Shown here: one piece after another, positions 26,265 to 35,876 of the stretch
How positions within the stretch are numbered: position 1 is the stretch's first letter
Layout: each line of letters opens with the position of its first letter
From: CATQHP01 sp965205595
GTDB lineage: Bacteria; Acidobacteriota; Terriglobia; Bryobacterales; UBA6623
Length of the DNA stretch: 64,000 nt
Reading direction: 5' to 3'
Assembly (NCBI GenBank): GCA_965205595.1
Contig: CBDBHI010000014.1
Span: forward strand, 15,910-79,909
Program-made: the position numbers and the translations under genes
The notes under the pieces: model-generated
Database searches by the model: none
Seen by the model: only the letters and a program-made list of their open reading frames with translations
Told to the model about the DNA's origin: nothing

Positions 26265-27668
26265 CTAGGTGCCGCTCGAGCCAGTGTAGGTGCCACCCGA
26301 AACAACGAAGTCCGGGTACGCGCTTGCTCCGTGTTCGCTAAAGTCGAGGCCGGCGCGCTCTTCTTCTTCGCTGACGCGAATGCCGACCGTGGCTTTAACA
26401 ACCTTAAACAGTATGAATGCCGTGCCGAACGTCCAGACGAAGCAGGCAACGATGCCCGTGATCTGAATCACGAGTTGGCCCATCATGTCGTAGTCACTGT
26501 GTCCGTAGAACAGCGCTTCGTTCAACAGAGCGCACGCCAATGTTCCCCACACGCCACAAATGCCGTGGACGGATATAGCTCCAACCGGATCGTCGATCTT
26601 GATCTTGTCGAAGAACAGTACGCTGAAGACCACCAGGCAACCGGCAACCGCTCCAACGATCAATGCGCCCAGGGGTGTAACGATGTCGCACGGGGCCGTG
26701 ATGCCAACCAGGCCGGCGAGCACGCCGTTGAGAGTCATGCCAATATCCGGCTTGCCGAACTTGAACCAAGAAACGAACATCGCAGACGCCGATCCGGCGC
26801 AAGCGGCCAAGAACGTATTGACGGCAATACGCGCGATGGAGCCATCCGCGGTGGTTGTCGAGCCGGCGTTAAATCCGAACCAACCCAGGAACAGAATGAA
26901 AACCCCCAGCGATGCCATTGTCATGCTGTGGCCGGGAATTGGTCGTGCTCTACCGTTTGAATCAAACTTGCCGATGCGCGGCCCGACCACGATCGCACCC
27001 GCCAAAGCTGCCCACGCGCCCACCGAGTGAACCACTGTCGACCCGGCAAAATCGAGGAATCCCATATTGGCGAGCCAGGCGCCCGACTGGTCGCTCAGCA
27101 GCAGCGTTCCCCAGGCCCAGTGCCCAAACACGGGGTAAATGATCGCCGAAATCACGATCGAGTAACAGAGGTAGCCAGTGAACTTGGTTCGCTCGGCCAT
27201 GGCGCCCGAGACGATTGTCGCGGCGGTTGCGGCGAACACTACCTGGAACATCCAGAAGGTGTACTCCCATTGCCCGTCAGCACCAGTGTTGTCTGGCGAA
27301 AGCATAAAATGGTCGCCGCCAACGCACATCGCGGTGCTTGCGCCGAACATCAAACCAAACCCGAGCAGCCAGTAACTGATCGCGCCGAGCGACATGTCGA
27401 GCAGGTTTTTCATCATGATGTGCGCGGCGCTCTTGGCGCGCGTGAAGCCCGACTCTACAAACGCGAAACCAGCTTGCATCCAAAAAACTAGGCAGGCCGC
27501 GAGCAGCGTCCATAGGATGTTGGCGTGGGTCTGTACCGTTTCGATCGCGGCCTGTAGATCAGCCACGGTTGGCTCCTGGGCGGCTAGCGTGGTCGCTCCC
27601 AAAGCGATCAGTGCGGCCGCTCTTATCGGCTTAGCGAATGCCGCCTTCTTCAAGATTCCCTGTAACAT
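26265..27668 (-). CDS. amt: Ammonium transporter (Amt family)
   Basis: Membrane channel for ammonium uptake. I chose the ATG at 27668, preceded by GGAG at a proper distance; the frame extends further upstream without family similarity. The 467-residue protein starts with a cleavable signal peptide (IRAAALIALGATTLAAQEP), as is usual in Amt proteins. About eleven helices follow, with the signatures FVESGFTRAKSAAHI, AGSTVVHSVGAWAALAGAI, FGFNAGSTT and AISVHGICGVWGTLA that hold the pore histidines and selectivity residues. No glnK gene is adjacent. The final residues VSGGTYTGSSGT are a short Gly/Ser tail. Confidence 0.95.
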   Translation of the reverse strand: MLQGILKKAAFAKPIRAAALIALGATTLAAQEPTVADLQAAIETVQTHANILWTLLAACLVFWMQAGFAFVESGFTRAKSAAHIMMKNLLDMSLGAISYWLLGFGLMFGASTAMCVGGDHFMLSPDNTGADGQWEYTFWMFQVVFAATAATIVSGAMAERTKFTGYLCYSIVISAIIYPVFGHWAWGTLLLSDQSGAWLANMGFLDFAGSTVVHSVGAWAALAGAIVVGPRIGKFDSNGRARPIPGHSMTMASLGVFILFLGWFGFNAGSTTTADGSIARIAVNTFLAACAGSASAMFVSWFKFGKPDIGMTLNGVLAGLVGITAPCDIVTPLGALIVGAVAGCLVVFSVLFFDKIKIDDPVGAISVHGICGVWGTLACALLNEALFYGHSDYDMMGQLVIQITGIVACFVWTFGTAFILFKVVKATVGIRVSEEEERAGLDFSEHGASAYPDFVVSGGTYTGSSGT

Positions 27669-28045
27669 GATTTGACTCCTACCCTTCGAGCGAACACGGC
27701 GACTCTGCCTCTTCAAACCTGTTCGCGATGAACCGGTTCGAGACACACGAATCCCAATCAATCTGCCTACGAGAACCCGACGTCATGGTCGGGAGCAAGA
27801 CGACGAAATGTGTCGCCCCTCAGGGCTTGGCCGAACCTTCCGGGCCCGTCCCAACCCCGATGTCAGTAGCGGGTCGAGCCGCTCTGCTCACTGTTGAGAA
27901 CCAATATATCGCGCAGGCATTCGCGAGCGGAAGCAAAATGTTTCTATGGGGCCTATAAAGGGATTGATGGGCGCAATCCAAGGAACTGCGCGGCCGAACG
28001 CTGGTTGAATTCAGTGAAGCGTTGCGCGAATGTGACCCGAGCGAT
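27669..28045 (-). other. Region upstream of amt
   Basis: About 380 bp between amt and an acyl-CoA dehydrogenase gene on the same strand. It should contain the amt promoter. I looked for a sigma-54 (GG-N10-GC) promoter on the minus strand and found none that is convincing. No gene or repeat seen. Confidence 0.4.
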
Positions 28046-29128
28046 CTATATGCCTAAGCCGTGAGCTAGGCGGTCAAGGTGCCAGTTGGTGTCGCCGAAG
28101 ATGTATTCGCACGATTTTGCCCGCCTGAGGTAGAGGTGCAGGTCTTGCTCCCAAGTGAAGCCGATTCCGCCGTGGAGCTGAATCGCTTTCTTGCTTCCTT
28201 CGGTGTACGCCTGGTTGGCCGCCGCTTTTGCCATTGAGGCGGCTTTGGCGAGCTTCTCAGGTTCCTCGTCGGCAACCGCCGCGGCGTAATAGACTGCCGT
28301 GCGGGCCTGTTCGAGGTCGATTAGGACGTCCGCGGCTTTGTGCTGAACCGCCTGAAAAGTCGCTACCGAGCGACCGAATTGCTTGCGCTGCTTGATGTAG
28401 CTCACGGTTTGGTCAAGTATGTCAGCGACTCCGCCAACCATTTCAGCCGCGAGCGCGATCGTGGCTTTGTCGATGACTGTTTGCAGGTCGCCTACCGTGC
28501 CTGCGCCGATTTTTTCGGCTGCGGCTATCTGATAACTGACCTCGAAGGTCGGTCGTGTGACGTCCATTGAGCCCAAGTTCGTGACGCTGGATTCTTTCGC
28601 GATCACCAACTCAACCGAATTGCCGCCGGTGCGATTGACGCAGAGGATGAGATCCGCGCGGGCGGCGTCGGGGACATGACGCTTCGTGACGCTGTCGCCA
28701 GTTGGAGGCTGCAACATCATCACGGTCCACCCGGAGCCCTGCTCGTAAACCCCCAGGGTGGCGCGAATCTCGCCCTCCGCGATTTTTGGGAGGTAGCCGG
28801 CCTTAGCTGAGTCGCTACCGAGATGCTCCAATGCAAGCGCGGCCAACACCCCGCTAGAGAGCAGACTGCCCGGCACGAGGCGCCGCCCGGCCTCTTCCAT
28901 CAAAACCGCCAAATCGAAATTGCCGAGGCCGAGGCCTTCGTGTTCTTCGGCCACCAGCAGGCCCGGCCAACCAAGCTCAATAATCTTTGACCAGAAGGCG
29001 TCGGATGCTGCGTCGGCATCCGCCGGATCGAGCATCCGGCGCAACTCGGCCGACGGCCATTCTTGAGTCAGGAAATCGCGCGCGGAATTGCGGAGCAATA
29101 GTTGTTCGTCAGTGAGACTGAAGTTCAT
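28046..29128 (-). CDS. Acyl-CoA dehydrogenase (second of a pair)
   Basis: FAD-dependent acyl-CoA dehydrogenase of 360 residues. The N-terminal helical domain starts MNFSLTDEQLLLRNSARDF. The middle beta domain is divergent (TLGVYEQGSGW, without the classical FxxxExxAGSD). The C-terminal helices show RKQFGRSVATFQAVQHKAADVLIDLEQAR and QLHGGIGFTWEQDLHLYLRRAK, family signatures that contact FAD. It lies 12 bp downstream of another acyl-CoA dehydrogenase. Such tandem short forms often make heteromers in which only one subunit has a complete active site, as in the ChsE1-ChsE2 steroid enzymes; that is an inference here. Substrate unknown. Confidence 0.88.
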   Translation of the reverse strand: MNFSLTDEQLLLRNSARDFLTQEWPSAELRRMLDPADADAASDAFWSKIIELGWPGLLVAEEHEGLGLGNFDLAVLMEEAGRRLVPGSLLSSGVLAALALEHLGSDSAKAGYLPKIAEGEIRATLGVYEQGSGWTVMMLQPPTGDSVTKRHVPDAARADLILCVNRTGGNSVELVIAKESSVTNLGSMDVTRPTFEVSYQIAAAEKIGAGTVGDLQTVIDKATIALAAEMVGGVADILDQTVSYIKQRKQFGRSVATFQAVQHKAADVLIDLEQARTAVYYAAAVADEEPEKLAKAASMAKAAANQAYTEGSKKAIQLHGGIGFTWEQDLHLYLRRAKSCEYIFGDTNWHLDRLAHGLGI

Positions 29129-29140
29129 CGTCGATGCTCC

Positions 29141-30265
29141 TTAGTTCCGCGGAAGTCCAAGAATGCGTTCGGCAATAATTCCGCGCAGAATTTCTGAAGT
29201 GCCACCTTCGATGGTGTTTCCGCGTGAGCGCATGAAACCGAATTGCCAGGTTTTTTCGAAATCGCCAGTGGGGATTAGGGGAGCATCAGGCCCCAGCGTG
29301 CCCATCCCAAGCTCTTGTAGGCGCTGGTTGATTTCCGAGCCGACAACTTTAACCAGCGACGACTCGAATCCGAAAAGCTGTTCCGAGAGCCGCTCGCAAG
29401 TGAGATTGAGGCACTCGGCGTCGAGGTACGCCTGAGCTACATGGCGGCGTAGCTGCGGATCGACCGGCGTATCGCGGCCCTTGACGGCGGAAACGAGGTT
29501 GTCGCACTGCTGCTGTAGCCGGACGCTGGTCGAGACAGAAATATTAGCTCGTTCCCGCGTGAAGGTCTTCATCGCAACAATCCATCCGTCGTTTTCATCG
29601 CCGATGCGGTTCGACTTCGGGACGCGCACCTCGTCGAAGAAAACCTCGCCGAATTCAGCGTCGCCGGTGATCTGCCGCAGCGGTTTTACGCTGACGCCTG
29701 GAGTCTTCATGTCGACGATCACCGCCGTGATTCCCTTGTGGCGCGGTGCATCGGGGTCGGTCCGAACAAGTAAGAAGATAAAGTCCGCGATACGCGAGTT
29801 CGACGTCCAGATTTTCTGGCCCGTGATCACGTAGTCATCGCCGTCTGAGATGGCTTTGGTTTGCAGCCCCGCGAGGTCGGAACCCGCGTTGGGCTCGGAA
29901 AATCCCTGGCACCAGATCTCGTCCGCCGAAAGGATCGGTGCGAGATAGCGCTTCTTTTGTTCTTCGTTGCCGACGGCGATCAGCGTCGGGCCGACGATCA
30001 TTAGGCCAATACCGTTGATTGGCGTAGGCGTCTTGGCGCGGATGACTTCTTCGTTGTAGACGACTTGCTCGCGAAACGAAGCACCTTGGCCGCCGTAATT
30101 CTTGGGCCAGTTCAGTCCAAGCCAGCCGGCGTCGAATAGCCTTTTCTGCCAGGCTTTGAGTGCATCAACGTCGCGGCCCTCGATATTTGGAACGTTTTCA
30201 GAGAGCCAACCGCGCAGCTTTTCGCGAAACGCGGCCTCTTCCGGTGAGTCTTGTAGTCGCGGCAT
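29141..30265 (-). CDS. Acyl-CoA dehydrogenase (first of a pair)
   Basis: FAD-dependent acyl-CoA dehydrogenase of 374 residues, first gene of the pair with 28046-29128. The N-terminal domain has WLGLNWPKNYGGQGASF. The FAD-binding loop is intact: WCQGFSEPNAGSDLAGLQTKA, then DYVITGQKIWTSNSRIADF. The C-terminal part ends FMRSRGNTIEGGTSEILRGIIAERILGLPRN, the standard region that includes a Glu in TIEGGTSEI. Compared with its neighbour this subunit has the more classical sequence and is the likelier holder of the active site. The ATG at 30265 lies just before the conserved helices. Confidence 0.9.
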   Translation of the reverse strand: MPRLQDSPEEAAFREKLRGWLSENVPNIEGRDVDALKAWQKRLFDAGWLGLNWPKNYGGQGASFREQVVYNEEVIRAKTPTPINGIGLMIVGPTLIAVGNEEQKKRYLAPILSADEIWCQGFSEPNAGSDLAGLQTKAISDGDDYVITGQKIWTSNSRIADFIFLLVRTDPDAPRHKGITAVIVDMKTPGVSVKPLRQITGDAEFGEVFFDEVRVPKSNRIGDENDGWIVAMKTFTRERANISVSTSVRLQQQCDNLVSAVKGRDTPVDPQLRRHVAQAYLDAECLNLTCERLSEQLFGFESSLVKVVGSEINQRLQELGMGTLGPDAPLIPTGDFEKTWQFGFMRSRGNTIEGGTSEILRGIIAERILGLPRN

Positions 30266-30316
30266 GATGACTCGCCATTGTACACGCTGTGCGTCCCTCG
30301 GCTCGACGAAAACAAA

Positions 30317-31174
30317 CTACGGCTCGGCGTCGACGATCATCGTCTTTGACATGTTGTCGTGGAAGGTTAGCGCCTCCTCGTCGACTAGTGACCAGGCGAA
30401 GCCGATGCCGAACGAGGCAGTGCTGACGATAGTTCCCAACGCGCGCATCAGTCGTTGCGAACTCTCAGGATCGGAGCCATCGAGGCTGACGATTTCGAGT
30501 TGCATCCAGAACATGCCTTGGGTGCGCCCAATGTAGTAGATGAATACTAGCCAATAGAAAGACAGCAGAGCAAAAAATATCGTGGCTACGGTCTTTATCT
30601 CGGGGTTTGCGGCGGCGTCGGGACGCCAGTACGTTTTAAAAGCAGCGAAAACCCCAACAAAGAGTCCCGCCGCTACCGCGATCAAGGTCACGTCCAAAAG
30701 ACCCGCGAGGGCGCGTTGCTTGATTGCAGCTGAGCCCCCGCTTCTTTTTTCAGGCTCGACATCCACATGGGGAGGTACCGGCGGATCGGGCTGCAACGGA
30801 ACAGGTGTGGGCGGCTCGGGCGTTCGTTGGAGCGGCCTCGCTTGCGGAAGCGGCGTAGGAGCTGACAACGGGCGATTAAGCGGCGGAAGCTCGCTCGCGC
30901 CGCCTACCAATTCAGGCCCGTTGCTTGGCGGCTCATCGGCGCCGCCCTCTCGCTGCCGTTCGCGGTAGCCCTCGATTTTCTTCGTCAGCTCGGCACGCCA
31001 CTCGGGCTCCGGCTTCGGAGCGGGTGATGGCGGCAGCGGATTCGGCTCTTCGGTAGTTTTTTGCGCCCGACTGATGGGGGTTATGTCCGTACCAGAGGGA
31101 TCGAATCGGCGCCCGCAATGCGCGCAACGATGATCGTCTTCTGAATTCCAATAGCCGCAGTGCGGGCAGCGCAT
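30317..31174 (-). CDS. Zinc-ribbon and RDD-domain membrane protein
   Basis: A 285-residue protein from the ATG at 31174 (MRCPHCGYW); the frame runs 51 nt further upstream without meaning. A zinc ribbon with C3, C6, C17 and C20 (CPHC, CAHC) opens the protein. About 100 residues of Pro-rich linker follow. The C-terminal RDD domain has three hydrophobic helices: LLDVTLIAVAAGLFVGVFAAF, a second with FALLSFYWLVFIYYIGRTQGMFW, and a third with SFGIGFAWSLVDEEALTFHDNMSKT, where FHDNMSKT is the typical RDD end. Function unknown; RDD proteins are thought to act in transport. It is divergent from the atp operon. Confidence 0.83.
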   Translation of the reverse strand: MRCPHCGYWNSEDDHRCAHCGRRFDPSGTDITPISRAQKTTEEPNPLPPSPAPKPEPEWRAELTKKIEGYRERQREGGADEPPSNGPELVGGASELPPLNRPLSAPTPLPQARPLQRTPEPPTPVPLQPDPPVPPHVDVEPEKRSGGSAAIKQRALAGLLDVTLIAVAAGLFVGVFAAFKTYWRPDAAANPEIKTVATIFFALLSFYWLVFIYYIGRTQGMFWMQLEIVSLDGSDPESSQRLMRALGTIVSTASFGIGFAWSLVDEEALTFHDNMSKTMIVDAEP

Positions 31175-31397
31175 TATTGAGGAGGGTTGAAGTCCTATTC
31201 TGGACCAATGGATCGGTGAAAGCAACGGTTTTTGGGTGCGGACGACACTTTGGTTGCCCCTCGCGTGTAGCTATGCTAGCTTGGTGGTTTCAGGGCACAT
31301 CGGTGGTTCGAACGACCTCGATCGACCTGTCTTTCACCCGCGGATCACAAGTCTTTGAGATGAGTGTGTTTAAGCGGGGCTCCTCAGCGCAAAACCC

Positions 31398-31949
31398 ATG
31401 GCTCTTGCAATAGCTAATCGCTACGCCTCGGCGCTTGCCGACGTTGTTAGTCAGCCGGATTCCGCGCTGGCCGCCGAGAAGGCCTTGGCCCAGCTCAAGG
31501 CATTTGAGGCGACTTTGAATGACTCCGCGGAACTGCGCAGCGTGCTGTTGGCTCCGTCTGTTCGGCCGGACGATAAGCGCGCGGTAGTTGCGCAAATTTG
31601 TACCCGGCTAGGCTGCGCGGAAGAGATTCGCAACTTCATCTACGTGGTTGCCGATCACCGGCGTACAGCGATGTTTGGGGAGTTTGTCGAATCGTTTCGC
31701 TCGTGGCTTGACAGCAAACAAGGCTTGGCGCGAATCGAAGTTCGCACGGCGCTCGCGATGGACCCCGACCAGCAGGCGTCCCTCGAACGGCGTTTCGCTG
31801 CAATTACGGGTAATTCCATCGAGGCCGGTTACGTTGTTGACGAGAGCGTTCTCGGTGGTAGCGTTGTTCGCGTCGATTCCACGATATATGACGGCTCGCT
31901 GCGCGCGAAGCTGCAACAGCTCGACCGCGCTATGCGCGACGCGGGTTAG
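31398..31949 (+). CDS. atpH: ATP synthase F1 subunit delta
   Basis: Peripheral stalk subunit that links F1 to the b subunits. The 183-residue protein starts MALAIANRYASALADVV, the standard N-terminal helix. The C-terminal part shows VRTALAMDPDQQASLERRFAAITG, then DESVLGGSVVRVDSTIYDGSLRAKLQQLDRAM, the diagnostic GG-x4-D-x-S motif of delta. It is the first gene of atpHAGDC; no atpB, atpE or atpF lies upstream here. The 223-bp gap to the divergent RDD gene should hold the operon promoter. Confidence 0.94.
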   Translation: MALAIANRYASALADVVSQPDSALAAEKALAQLKAFEATLNDSAELRSVLLAPSVRPDDKRAVVAQICTRLGCAEEIRNFIYVVADHRRTAMFGEFVESFRSWLDSKQGLARIEVRTALAMDPDQQASLERRFAAITGNSIEAGYVVDESVLGGSVVRVDSTIYDGSLRAKLQQLDRAMRDAG

Positions 31950-31979
31950 CGCATCGAATAGATATAGAGGATAGGTTCC

Positions 31980-33524
31980 ATGGCACAAATCAGCGCCGAT
32001 GAGATCTCGAAACTGATTCGAGACCAAATACAGAACTACGATGGTGCCGTCGAGGTAGCCGAGGTTGGTTCGATAATTTCGCTTGGTGACGGCATCGCCC
32101 GTTTGCACGCCCTCGAAAAGGTCATGGCCGGCGAGTTGCTCGATTTCCCGGGCGACATTGCGGGCATCGCGATGAACCTGGAAGAAGATCAGGTCGGCGC
32201 GGTCTTGCTGGGCGACTTCTCGGAACTCAAAGAGGGCGACGAGGTGAAGCGCACCGGGCGTATCATCTCAATTCCCGTTGGCGAAGCAATGATCGGCCGC
32301 GTGGTCGACGCCTTGGGGCGGCCGCTAGACGGCAAGGGTCCGATCGAGACGACGCAGTTCAATCCGGTTGAGCGTATCGCTCCCGGCGTCATCGATCGCC
32401 AGCCCGTAACCGAGCCCATGCAGACCGGGCTGAAGGCGATTGACTCGATGATCCCCATCGGCCGCGGCCAGCGCGAGCTGATTATCGGCGACCGTCAGAC
32501 CGGTAAGACGGCGGTGGCCATCGACGCCATCATCAATCAAAAGGGCGGCGACATGATTTGCATCTATGTCGCTATTGGTCAGAAGCGCTCGACTGTCGCT
32601 CAGGTCGTCAAAACGCTCGAAGAGCACGGCGCGATGGACTACACGATTGTCGTCGTGGCGTCGGCGTCAGACCCGGCCCCGATGCAGTTTCTGGCGCCGT
32701 TTTCGGGTTCGGCCATTGGCGAATATTTCCGTGATTCCAGCCGCCACGCACTCTGCATTTTCGACGATCTGTCGAAGCATGCGGCCTCGTATCGCGAGAT
32801 CTCGCTGTTGCTGCGTCGTCCTCCGGGCCGCGAAGCGTTCCCAGGAGACGTTTTCTATCTCCACTCGCGGTTGCTCGAACGCGCCTCGAAGCTGAGTGAC
32901 GCACGCGGTGGAGGGTCGCTTACAGCATTGCCCTTCATCGAGACACAGGCCGGTGACGTTTCGGCGTACATCCCGACCAACGTCATCTCGATCACTGACG
33001 GACAGATCTATTTACAGGCCGACTTGTTCAATGCGAACGTCCGGCCCGCGGTCGATGTCGGCATCTCGGTTAGCCGCGTCGGCGGTAACGCGCAGATCAA
33101 GGCGATGAAGTCGATCGCCGGTACGCTGCGATTGGAATTGGCGCAGTACCGCGCTTTGGCGGCATTTGCGCAGTTTGGTTCCGATCTCGATAAGGCCTCA
33201 CAGCAACAGCTTCACCGCGGTGACCGCTTGGTTGAGTTGCTCAAGCAAAAGCAGTATGCACCGGTGCCGGTCGAAAAGCAGGTCGCGGTCATCTATGCCG
33301 GAACGAACGGTTATCTCGACGATCTCGAGGTTTCGCGGATCGCGGCCTTCGAGGCGGGACTCTACGACTATCTCGACCGCCAGGGCGACGGCGGCGTGCT
33401 CGAGCAGATCCGCACGAAGAAAAAGCTCGACGACGACACGACCGCGGCGCTGAAGAGCGCTCTCAGCGAATACAAAGAGCGCTTCGTCGCGACGAGTTCC
33501 CCCGTGGAGGCGGCGGCCGGCTAG
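31980..33524 (+). CDS. atpA: ATP synthase F1 subunit alpha
   Basis: Non-catalytic nucleotide-binding subunit of F1, 514 residues. N-terminal MAQISADEISKLIRDQIQNYD is typical. The P-loop is GDRQTGKTAVAIDAI. ALCIFDDLSKHAASYREISLLLRRPPGREAFPGDVFYLHSRLLERA is present almost unchanged from the family. PFSGSAIGEYFRDS and VGGNAQIKAMKSIAGTLRLELAQYR are further signatures. A ribosome site ATAGAGGATAGG precedes the ATG, 30 bp after atpH. Confidence 0.98.
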   Translation: MAQISADEISKLIRDQIQNYDGAVEVAEVGSIISLGDGIARLHALEKVMAGELLDFPGDIAGIAMNLEEDQVGAVLLGDFSELKEGDEVKRTGRIISIPVGEAMIGRVVDALGRPLDGKGPIETTQFNPVERIAPGVIDRQPVTEPMQTGLKAIDSMIPIGRGQRELIIGDRQTGKTAVAIDAIINQKGGDMICIYVAIGQKRSTVAQVVKTLEEHGAMDYTIVVVASASDPAPMQFLAPFSGSAIGEYFRDSSRHALCIFDDLSKHAASYREISLLLRRPPGREAFPGDVFYLHSRLLERASKLSDARGGGSLTALPFIETQAGDVSAYIPTNVISITDGQIYLQADLFNANVRPAVDVGISVSRVGGNAQIKAMKSIAGTLRLELAQYRALAAFAQFGSDLDKASQQQLHRGDRLVELLKQKQYAPVPVEKQVAVIYAGTNGYLDDLEVSRIAAFEAGLYDYLDRQGDGGVLEQIRTKKKLDDDTTAALKSALSEYKERFVATSSPVEAAAG

Positions 33525-33539
33525 CGGCGCGCGTTTCGA

Positions 33540-34409
33540 ATGCCTTCTTTAATCGACCTGCGCCGGCGGATTCGCTCGATTAAAAATACCCAGCAGATCA
33601 CCAAGGCCATGAAAATGGTCTCGGCCGCGAAGCTGCGCCGCGCGCAACAGTCCGTCGTCAACGCTCGTCCATACGCGACGTTGTTGGGCGACATGCTGGG
33701 AAGCATTTTGAGCCAGGCCGGAGACGACTCGGCCGGCGGCCACCATCCGCTGCTTGCCAAACGTGAGGTCAAGCGTGTCCTCCTGCTGTTCCTCGCGGGC
33801 GACAAGGGCCTCTGCTCCGCGTTCAACACCAATGTGATCAAGGCGTCGACGAGGTTCATCGCCGATCAAGACGGAAAAGAAGTAGAGCTCGAGTTATTGG
33901 GACGCAAGGCCGTCGACTACTACTCGCGCCGCTCGTATCCAATCACCGGAAAATGGGATCTCGTCTTCAAGAACGTCGAGTATGCGACCGCGCAAGAGAT
34001 CGCGGACAAGGCGATGAAGCGCTTCAGCGATGGCGACGTTGATGAGGTTTACGTTCTCTACAACCGCTTCAAGAACATCCTCACCCAGGAAATTACTCTG
34101 ACCCCGCTGCTGCCGATCCTTCCAACGGAAGGAAAGAGCGACGGCGCGTCAGTCGACTACGAATACGAGCCGCCGCCCAAGGAGTTGTTCGCCACGTTAC
34201 TACCCAAGCACGTCACCACGCAGGTCTACCAAGCGATGCTTGACTCGGCCGCCGCCGAACACGCCGCCCGCATGACGGCGATGGATTCGGCGACGCGTAA
34301 CGCGGGTGAAGTGCTCGAAAAACTTACCTTGCATCTCAACCGCGTACGACAAGCGAGCATCACGACCGAAATAATTGAGATCGTCTCGGGCGCCGCGGCT
34401 TTGGAATAG
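33540..34409 (+). CDS. atpG: ATP synthase F1 subunit gamma
   Basis: Central rotor shaft of F1, 289 residues. The N-terminal helix is LIDLRRRIRSIKNTQQITKAMKMVSAAKLRRAQ, and the C-terminal helix is AMDSATRNAGEVLEKLTLHLNRVRQASITTEIIEIVSGAAAL, both diagnostic. The middle has LLFLAGDKGLCSAFNTNV. The gene follows atpA by 15 bp and precedes atpD by 12 bp in the standard order. Confidence 0.97.
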   Translation: MPSLIDLRRRIRSIKNTQQITKAMKMVSAAKLRRAQQSVVNARPYATLLGDMLGSILSQAGDDSAGGHHPLLAKREVKRVLLLFLAGDKGLCSAFNTNVIKASTRFIADQDGKEVELELLGRKAVDYYSRRSYPITGKWDLVFKNVEYATAQEIADKAMKRFSDGDVDEVYVLYNRFKNILTQEITLTPLLPILPTEGKSDGASVDYEYEPPPKELFATLLPKHVTTQVYQAMLDSAAAEHAARMTAMDSATRNAGEVLEKLTLHLNRVRQASITTEIIEIVSGAAALE

Positions 34410-34421
34410 GGATCAATAGAA

Positions 34422-35864
34422 ATGTCAGCTATCGGAAAAGTTATTCAGATATCCGGCCCGGCGGTCGACGTCCGGTTCGAGGACGGCCATCTACCGAAGA
34501 TCTACAACGCACTTCGCATTACCAGTGAAGGCTTCGACGTCCCCACTCCCGTCGACATCGTCTGCGAAGTGCAGCAGCACTTGGGCGAAGGCCGTGTCCG
34601 CACGGTCGCCATGCAAGCGACCGACGGTATGGTGCGTGGAATGAAGGCCCAGGACAAGGGCGAGCCGATTACGGTTCCCGTAGGCCCGCAGGTCTTAGGC
34701 CGGGTGCTCAACGTTCTCGGCGAGCCGGTTGACGAGCGTGGTCCGGTAAATACGGAGAAGCGATTCCCGATTCACCGTCAGGCACCGAGTCTAGAAGAGC
34801 AGTCGACCGAGTCGGAAATGCTCGAGACCGGCATCAAGGTCATCGACCTGATCGAGCCCTACCTTAAGGGCGGCAAGATCGGGCTATTCGGTGGCGCTGG
34901 TGTCGGCAAGACCGTCATCATCATGGAGCTGATCAATAACATCGCGCTGCAGCACGGTGGTGTCTCAGTCTTCGCGGGCGTCGGTGAACGTACCCGCGAG
35001 GGCAACGATCTTTGGCTCGAAATGCAGGAGTCCGGCGTCGTCAACCCGGATGACTATACGAAATCAAAGGCTGCGCTGATCTACGGTCAGATGACCGAGC
35101 CGCCTGGAGCGCGTCTGCGCGTCGGCCTGACCGGACTGACCGTCGCTGAATACTTCCGTGATGTCGAGGGCCAGGACACGCTGCTCTTCATCGACAACAT
35201 TTTCCGCTTTACGCAGGCCGGTTCCGAAGTGTCAGCGCTGCTAGGCCGCATGCCCTCGGCTGTCGGTTACCAGCCGAACTTGGCGTCTGAGATGGGTGCA
35301 CTCGAAGAGCGCATCACCTCGACCAAGAGCGGTTCGATCACGTCCGTACAGGCGATCTACGTCCCGGCCGATGACTACACCGACCCGGCCCCGGCGACGA
35401 CGTTTACGCATCTCGACGCGACGACCAACCTTTCCCGCGAAATCGCATCGCTCGGTATCTACCCGGCGGTTGATCCGCTGGCTTCGACGTCTCGCATTCT
35501 CGACCCGAACGTTGTCGGCGACGAGCACTACGAGGTAGCGCAGTCCGTCAAGGGCGTGTTGCAACGCAACAAAGAGCTGCAAGACATCATCGCCATTCTC
35601 GGTGTTGACGAGCTGTCGGAACAAGACAAACTGACCGTCGCCCGCGCGCGCAAGATCCAGCGTTTCCTCTCGCAGCCGTTCTTTGTCGCTGAGCAGTTCA
35701 CGGGCATGAAGGGGCGCTACGTAAAGCTGGCCGACACGATTCGCGGCTTCAAGAAGATCGTCGAAGGCAAGCACGACGACTTACCGGAACAGGCGTTCTA
35801 CCTGGTCGGCACGATCGAAGAGGCCCGAGCGAAGGCCGCCAAGCTTGAGAAGGAAGCGGCCTAA
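34422..35864 (+). CDS. atpD: ATP synthase F1 subunit beta
   Basis: Catalytic subunit of F1, 480 residues. The P-loop is GLFGGAGVGKTVIIMELINN, the catalytic Glu lies in GVGERTREGNDL, and the family signatures DTLLFIDNIFRFTQAGSEVSALLGR and PADDYTDPAPATTFTHLDATT are present. The C-terminal end ARAKAAKLEKEAA is usual. ATG 12 bp after atpG, with a purine-rich ribosome site. Confidence 0.98.
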   Translation: MSAIGKVIQISGPAVDVRFEDGHLPKIYNALRITSEGFDVPTPVDIVCEVQQHLGEGRVRTVAMQATDGMVRGMKAQDKGEPITVPVGPQVLGRVLNVLGEPVDERGPVNTEKRFPIHRQAPSLEEQSTESEMLETGIKVIDLIEPYLKGGKIGLFGGAGVGKTVIIMELINNIALQHGGVSVFAGVGERTREGNDLWLEMQESGVVNPDDYTKSKAALIYGQMTEPPGARLRVGLTGLTVAEYFRDVEGQDTLLFIDNIFRFTQAGSEVSALLGRMPSAVGYQPNLASEMGALEERITSTKSGSITSVQAIYVPADDYTDPAPATTFTHLDATTNLSREIASLGIYPAVDPLASTSRILDPNVVGDEHYEVAQSVKGVLQRNKELQDIIAILGVDELSEQDKLTVARARKIQRFLSQPFFVAEQFTGMKGRYVKLADTIRGFKKIVEGKHDDLPEQAFYLVGTIEEARAKAAKLEKEAA

Positions 35865-35876
35865 CGGCGGCGCGCG

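Noticed and set aside
27669..28045. Sigma-54 promoter before amt
   Set aside because: No GG-N10-GC pair in a convincing context on the minus strand.
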